Assembly (NCBI RefSeq): GCF_003260195.1
Contig: NZ_QEIH01000001.1
Location: forward strand, 496,001-560,000
DNA from: Lutibacter citreus
Lineage (GTDB): Bacteria > Bacteroidota > Bacteroidia > Flavobacteriales > Flavobacteriaceae
DNA length: 64,000 bases
Reading direction: 5' to 3'
In this document: positions 61,032-64,000 of the stretch, one piece after another
Numbering within the stretch: position 1 is the first letter of the stretch
Layout of the letters: the number at the start of each line of letters is the position of its first letter
The notes under the pieces: generated by a model
What the model saw: only the letters and a program-made list of their open reading frames with translations
Databases searched by the model: none
Told to the model about the DNA's origin: nothing
Position numbers and translations under genes: made by a program

Positions 61032-64000
61032 TTATTTGTTTACTTTTAATCTAATTCCTTTGCTGTGGCTGCTAAATTCAGGAGCATACATACTTTGTAT
61101 AGTTGTAATTCCATTACTGAAATTTCCAGCATTGTTTACACGTAAATCGTATTCAAAAACATATACGCCTTTTGGTAAACGTTCCATAAAAAAGTTTGTT
61201 GAAGCATCTTTAGTGCTTTCATAATAACCTAAACCATCTTGCCATTTATAACTAGATAAAACATTTATAGGTTCTAAACCACTAGCTCTCATATCTTTCA
61301 TATGTACAAATTCCATTTCTCTGTCAGCTTTTAATTCAACTCTAACAGTAATTAAATCCCCAACTTTTAAGTTTGAAGTTTCTGTAATTTCAGTTAATTC
61401 TTTGCCTGTATCAGTATTCGATTTTAAGAATAATTTTTTCGACAATTTTAACGGTGTTTCCGCAGAAGTAATTTTATCTAAATCTTCAAAATATTGCCAA
61501 TACAATCCACCCCAAGCAATACCTTCATCTTTTTTAGAAATAGTTACTTGTCCCATTTCTGGAGTAATTTCATTTCCATTCCAAGAAGTTTTATAATAAC
61601 CTGTTCCTGCTTCAACTTTTACGTTTTCTAGTTTTGAAGGTTCTATTTTTTTGTTTCCAACAGTAACATCAACGGTTTCATTTACAGAAAGCCAATCGCT
61701 TCCTTGTAATAATAAAGCATAAACAGCTTCGGTAGTTGCTTTGGTAGTTTTCCATTGTGAAGTTTGCTTATTTTTTAATAACCAAATTTTCAGCTCGTCA
61801 ACAGTGGCAATGTCATTTTCAATTTCAGAAAATACTTCAATTAATAGTGCTTGTGTTTCAATTGGAGCTTTGTACCAATACCAACTTGCAGTGTTTTCTT
61901 TCCAATACATTCCTAATTCTTCAGAAGAAATGCTATTTTCTTTTAAAGATTTTAATATTGCAGAAGCAGTTTTATTATTATCCTTTCTATGTTGAATTAA
62001 AGCAATTAATCCTTTTGAATACAAGTTGTAATCTGTCCAATAAGTTGCAGATTGTTTTGTGTAATAATCAATAGCTTCTTTAACTTTTTCTGAAATTTTT
62101 AAGTCTTTATAAAAACTTCTCATATACAAATAATGCAATTGTGTATTTCCTAAATGGTTTTTAGCTAAAAATTCTTTTTCCGCTTTAATTCCTTTAGAGG
62201 TTGTTTTTGCTTTATCTCTAATTTTTTTACCTTCCTTTAAAAGTTTATTATAGTCGTCTAAAATTTCATCATCTAAAAACTGAACAGCTTTTGAAATCAT
62301 TTTTTCAGTTTCTTTATTTTCGGTAACATTTAAGTGTTTTAAATGTCCGTAGCTAGATGCAATGTGTTGCGTAATATATCGGTTAGGATATTTACTTCCT
62401 TTAAACCAAGGGAAACCACCGTTTGAAAACTGTAATTCTTTCAATTTATTTAAAGCAATTTCTTGCTCGTTTTTCATTTTATTTAAATCGAATAATAAGC
62501 CAATTCTTTTCTTTTGTTCGGTTTCACTTTGTGCATCGCGTAGCCAAGGAGTTTCCTGAATAATTATAGATTTTAATTCCTCATTCTTTTCTAAATTAGA
62601 AACCAAAGCATCGCTTGTTTTCCATAAATTAAATACTTCTTGAATTCGTGGATTTGAATTTGCAATATGACTTGCCAAAGTATTTGCATAATAACGAGAG
62701 AATGTCTGTTCAGCACATTCATACGGATATTCCATTAAATACGGTAAACTTTGAATTGCATACCAAGCCGGATTGGAAGTAATCTCTAACGTTAATTTAT
62801 GATTCTTTAATGTTGTTGATTTATTATTTTTTAATTTATCTAATGAAAATGTTTTGGTCTGATTGCTACGCACCCACATTGGTAACGTTTCTGTAACTAA
62901 CATTCTGTTAGATAAAACAGGTAGCACATTTTGTTCTCCGTCGGAAAATTCACCAGCTTTTGCCACAATTTTATATTGAATTGCTTGCACATTTTCTGGA
63001 ATAGTTAACGTCCAATTTACGTTGGTGTTTCCTTTAGCGTCAACTATAAAATTTTGAGTTGTTGCGTTTTTATCAATTAAATTGTTGATTTCTTTTCCTG
63101 AAATAGCATCGGTTAACACTAATTGAGCAATCCCATTTAAAGTTTTAGCTGATAGATTAGAAATTTTACTTGAAAACTGTAAAACATCGCCTTCACGTAA
63201 AAAACGAGGAGGGTTAGGTAATACCATCAACTCTTTTTGAGTTACTGTTGTTAATGTTTTTGTTGCAGTTGCTAAATCTTTAGTGTGTGCTAATAATTGT
63301 AATTTCCAACGTGTTAACGCTTCTGGCATTGTAAAACTAAAACTTACATTTCCTTTTTCATCTGTTTTTAAATGAGGGAAAAAGAAGGCAGTTTCATTAA
63401 AGTTTTTACGAGCTTTAACTTTAGATAATTCTTTTTCTAATTTTTCTTGGCCACTTTTTGTAGTGATTATAATAACTCCATTAGCGGCACGAGAACCATA
63501 AATTGAAGTTGTAGCAGCATCTTTTAATACTTCAAAAGATGTAACATTATTCATGTCTAAAGATTCTAAAACGTTAGCATCAACAATAACTCCATCAACA
63601 ACCACTAATGGGCTAGAATTACCCTTAATAGATCCCGTACCTCTAATCATTATTTTTTCGTTCATATCGGCTGCTGTAGACTCTATTATTGATTCTTCAA
63701 CCTCCATTTCATCTTCTACAACCATTACAGTTTTGTTCATTTTCATTTCAATTCCTGAAACTCTTCCACTTAAAGAACGCATCATTCTAATATTCCCAAA
63801 GTGTAATCCATACCAATTTAAAGCATCAAATTGTTGAGTGTTATTTTGATAATTATTTCTTGGTAAATTATAGACTCTAAAGTTTGTGTTACCATAAGAA
63901 TTACGACTATTCCAATTATTATATGAGTGATAAGAAGTATGCTGAATTGGATCAAAATTCCAACTATGCGATTTAAATTCATCTAAAGAAGCATCGTACA
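61032..64000 (-). CDS. Alpha-2-macroglobulin family protein with a SusC-type plug segment (N-terminus outside the window)
   Basis: The frame is open to the window edge (the ATG at 63785 is internal), so these 989 residues are the C-terminal part of a large protein. It begins with a YDASLDEF stretch, then a plug-like insert (MIRGTGSIKGNSSPLVVVDG, about 120-190) with SIYGSRAANGVIIITTKSG, then the macroglobulin core. The thioester motif CAEQ (62707-62718, in PYECAEQTFSRYY) is intact, followed by the TED helices and the C-terminal MG domain. Bacterial macroglobulins trap proteases in the periplasm. Confidence 0.88.
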   Translation of the reverse strand, partial: YDASLDEFKSHSWNFDPIQHTSYHSYNNWNSRNSYGNTNFRVYNLPRNNYQNNTQQFDALNWYGLHFGNIRMMRSLSGRVSGIEMKMNKTVMVVEDEMEVEESIIESTAADMNEKIMIRGTGSIKGNSSPLVVVDGVIVDANVLESLDMNNVTSFEVLKDAATTSIYGSRAANGVIIITTKSGQEKLEKELSKVKARKNFNETAFFFPHLKTDEKGNVSFSFTMPEALTRWKLQLLAHTKDLATATKTLTTVTQKELMVLPNPPRFLREGDVLQFSSKISNLSAKTLNGIAQLVLTDAISGKEINNLIDKNATTQNFIVDAKGNTNVNWTLTIPENVQAIQYKIVAKAGEFSDGEQNVLPVLSNRMLVTETLPMWVRSNQTKTFSLDKLKNNKSTTLKNHKLTLEITSNPAWYAIQSLPYLMEYPYECAEQTFSRYYANTLASHIANSNPRIQEVFNLWKTSDALVSNLEKNEELKSIIIQETPWLRDAQSETEQKKRIGLLFDLNKMKNEQEIALNKLKELQFSNGGFPWFKGSKYPNRYITQHIASSYGHLKHLNVTENKETEKMISKAVQFLDDEILDDYNKLLKEGKKIRDKAKTTSKGIKAEKEFLAKNHLGNTQLHYLYMRSFYKDLKISEKVKEAIDYYTKQSATYWTDYNLYSKGLIALIQHRKDNNKTASAILKSLKENSISSEELGMYWKENTASWYWYKAPIETQALLIEVFSEIENDIATVDELKIWLLKNKQTSQWKTTKATTEAVYALLLQGSDWLSVNETVDVTVGNKKIEPSKLENVKVEAGTGYYKTSWNGNEITPEMGQVTISKKDEGIAWGGLYWQYFEDLDKITSAETPLKLSKKLFLKSNTDTGKELTEITETSNLKVGDLITVRVELKADREMEFVHMKDMRASGLEPINVLSSYKWQDGLGYYESTKDASTNFFMERLPKGVYVFEYDLRVNNAGNFSNGITTIQSMYAPEFSSHSKGIRLKVNK

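Noticed and set aside
1-64000. CRISPR array
   Set aside because: No series of regularly spaced direct repeats was seen, and no cas1/cas2 genes. The Cas4-like domain in DUF2779 stands alone.
1-64000. tRNA or rRNA genes
   Set aside because: No cloverleaf or rRNA segment was recognised apart from the tRNA-like domain of tmRNA.

Overview
The window is AT-rich DNA from a Bacteroidota bacterium, most likely a marine-type member of the Flavobacteriaceae. The evidence is the very low GC content, promoter -7 boxes of the form TAnnTTTG, almost no Shine-Dalgarno sequences, TonB/SusC-type plug domains, carboxypeptidase-regulatory-like domains, a tmRNA whose tag reads GEDNYALAA, and B12-dependent ribonucleotide reductase. 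No genus can be named from the sequence alone.

Left chromosomal flank (1-16834): the end of a FUSC-type membrane protein; an outer-membrane barrel protein paired with a large TPR protein; an FtsE-like ATPase with a glycosyltransferase; a short operon for envelope polysaccharide (3-TM protein, GT4, deacetylase-like protein); a small plug-domain lipoprotein-like protein; and a five-gene Dlt-like O-acylation cluster (adenylation enzyme, VOC protein, carrier protein, MBOAT, SGNH/DltD-like).

Mobile defence island (about 16835-50634, roughly 33.8 kb): an element is inserted in the 3' end of ssrA (tmRNA). An 18-bp direct repeat of the ssrA end marks both borders. A tyrosine integrase lies just inside the left border; mobilisation, partition and replication genes lie near the right border. 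Between them is a dense set of defence systems. On the + strand are a HipBA pair, a complete Wadjet type I operon (jetABCD) and a complete Shango operon (sngABC), whose SngA has an added signal peptide, SH3b domain and TM2 membrane module. On the - strand are a type IIG restriction-modification enzyme, a SIR2-HerA pair, a KTSC protein, a dCTP deaminase and a two-nuclease-domain DUF2779 protein, with a restriction-gene relic in the middle. Two unusual nested inverted-repeat regions occur: one fits an oriT, the other looks like an undescribed structured RNA of about 190 nt.

Right chromosomal flank (50623-64000): tmRNA, a lysine/alanine dehydrogenase-like oxidoreductase, small conserved proteins, a three-gene membrane module (TM protein, winged-helix regulator, CreD) with two matching palindromic operator candidates, nrdJ, kdsA, a TfoX-like gene with an early stop codon, a LEA-like lipoprotein, an unannotated 37-residue basic peptide gene, and the C-terminal part of a large alpha-2-macroglobulin with a SusC-type plug segment.

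The island reads as a mobilizable element that protects its host from phages (Shango, SIR2-HerA, dCTP deaminase, RM) and from plasmids (Wadjet), with HipBA as a possible stabiliser. The two strongest candidates for something undescribed are the nested RNA-like element at 45011-45211 and the dCTP deaminase/DUF2779 operon; the membrane-anchored Shango variant is a third.
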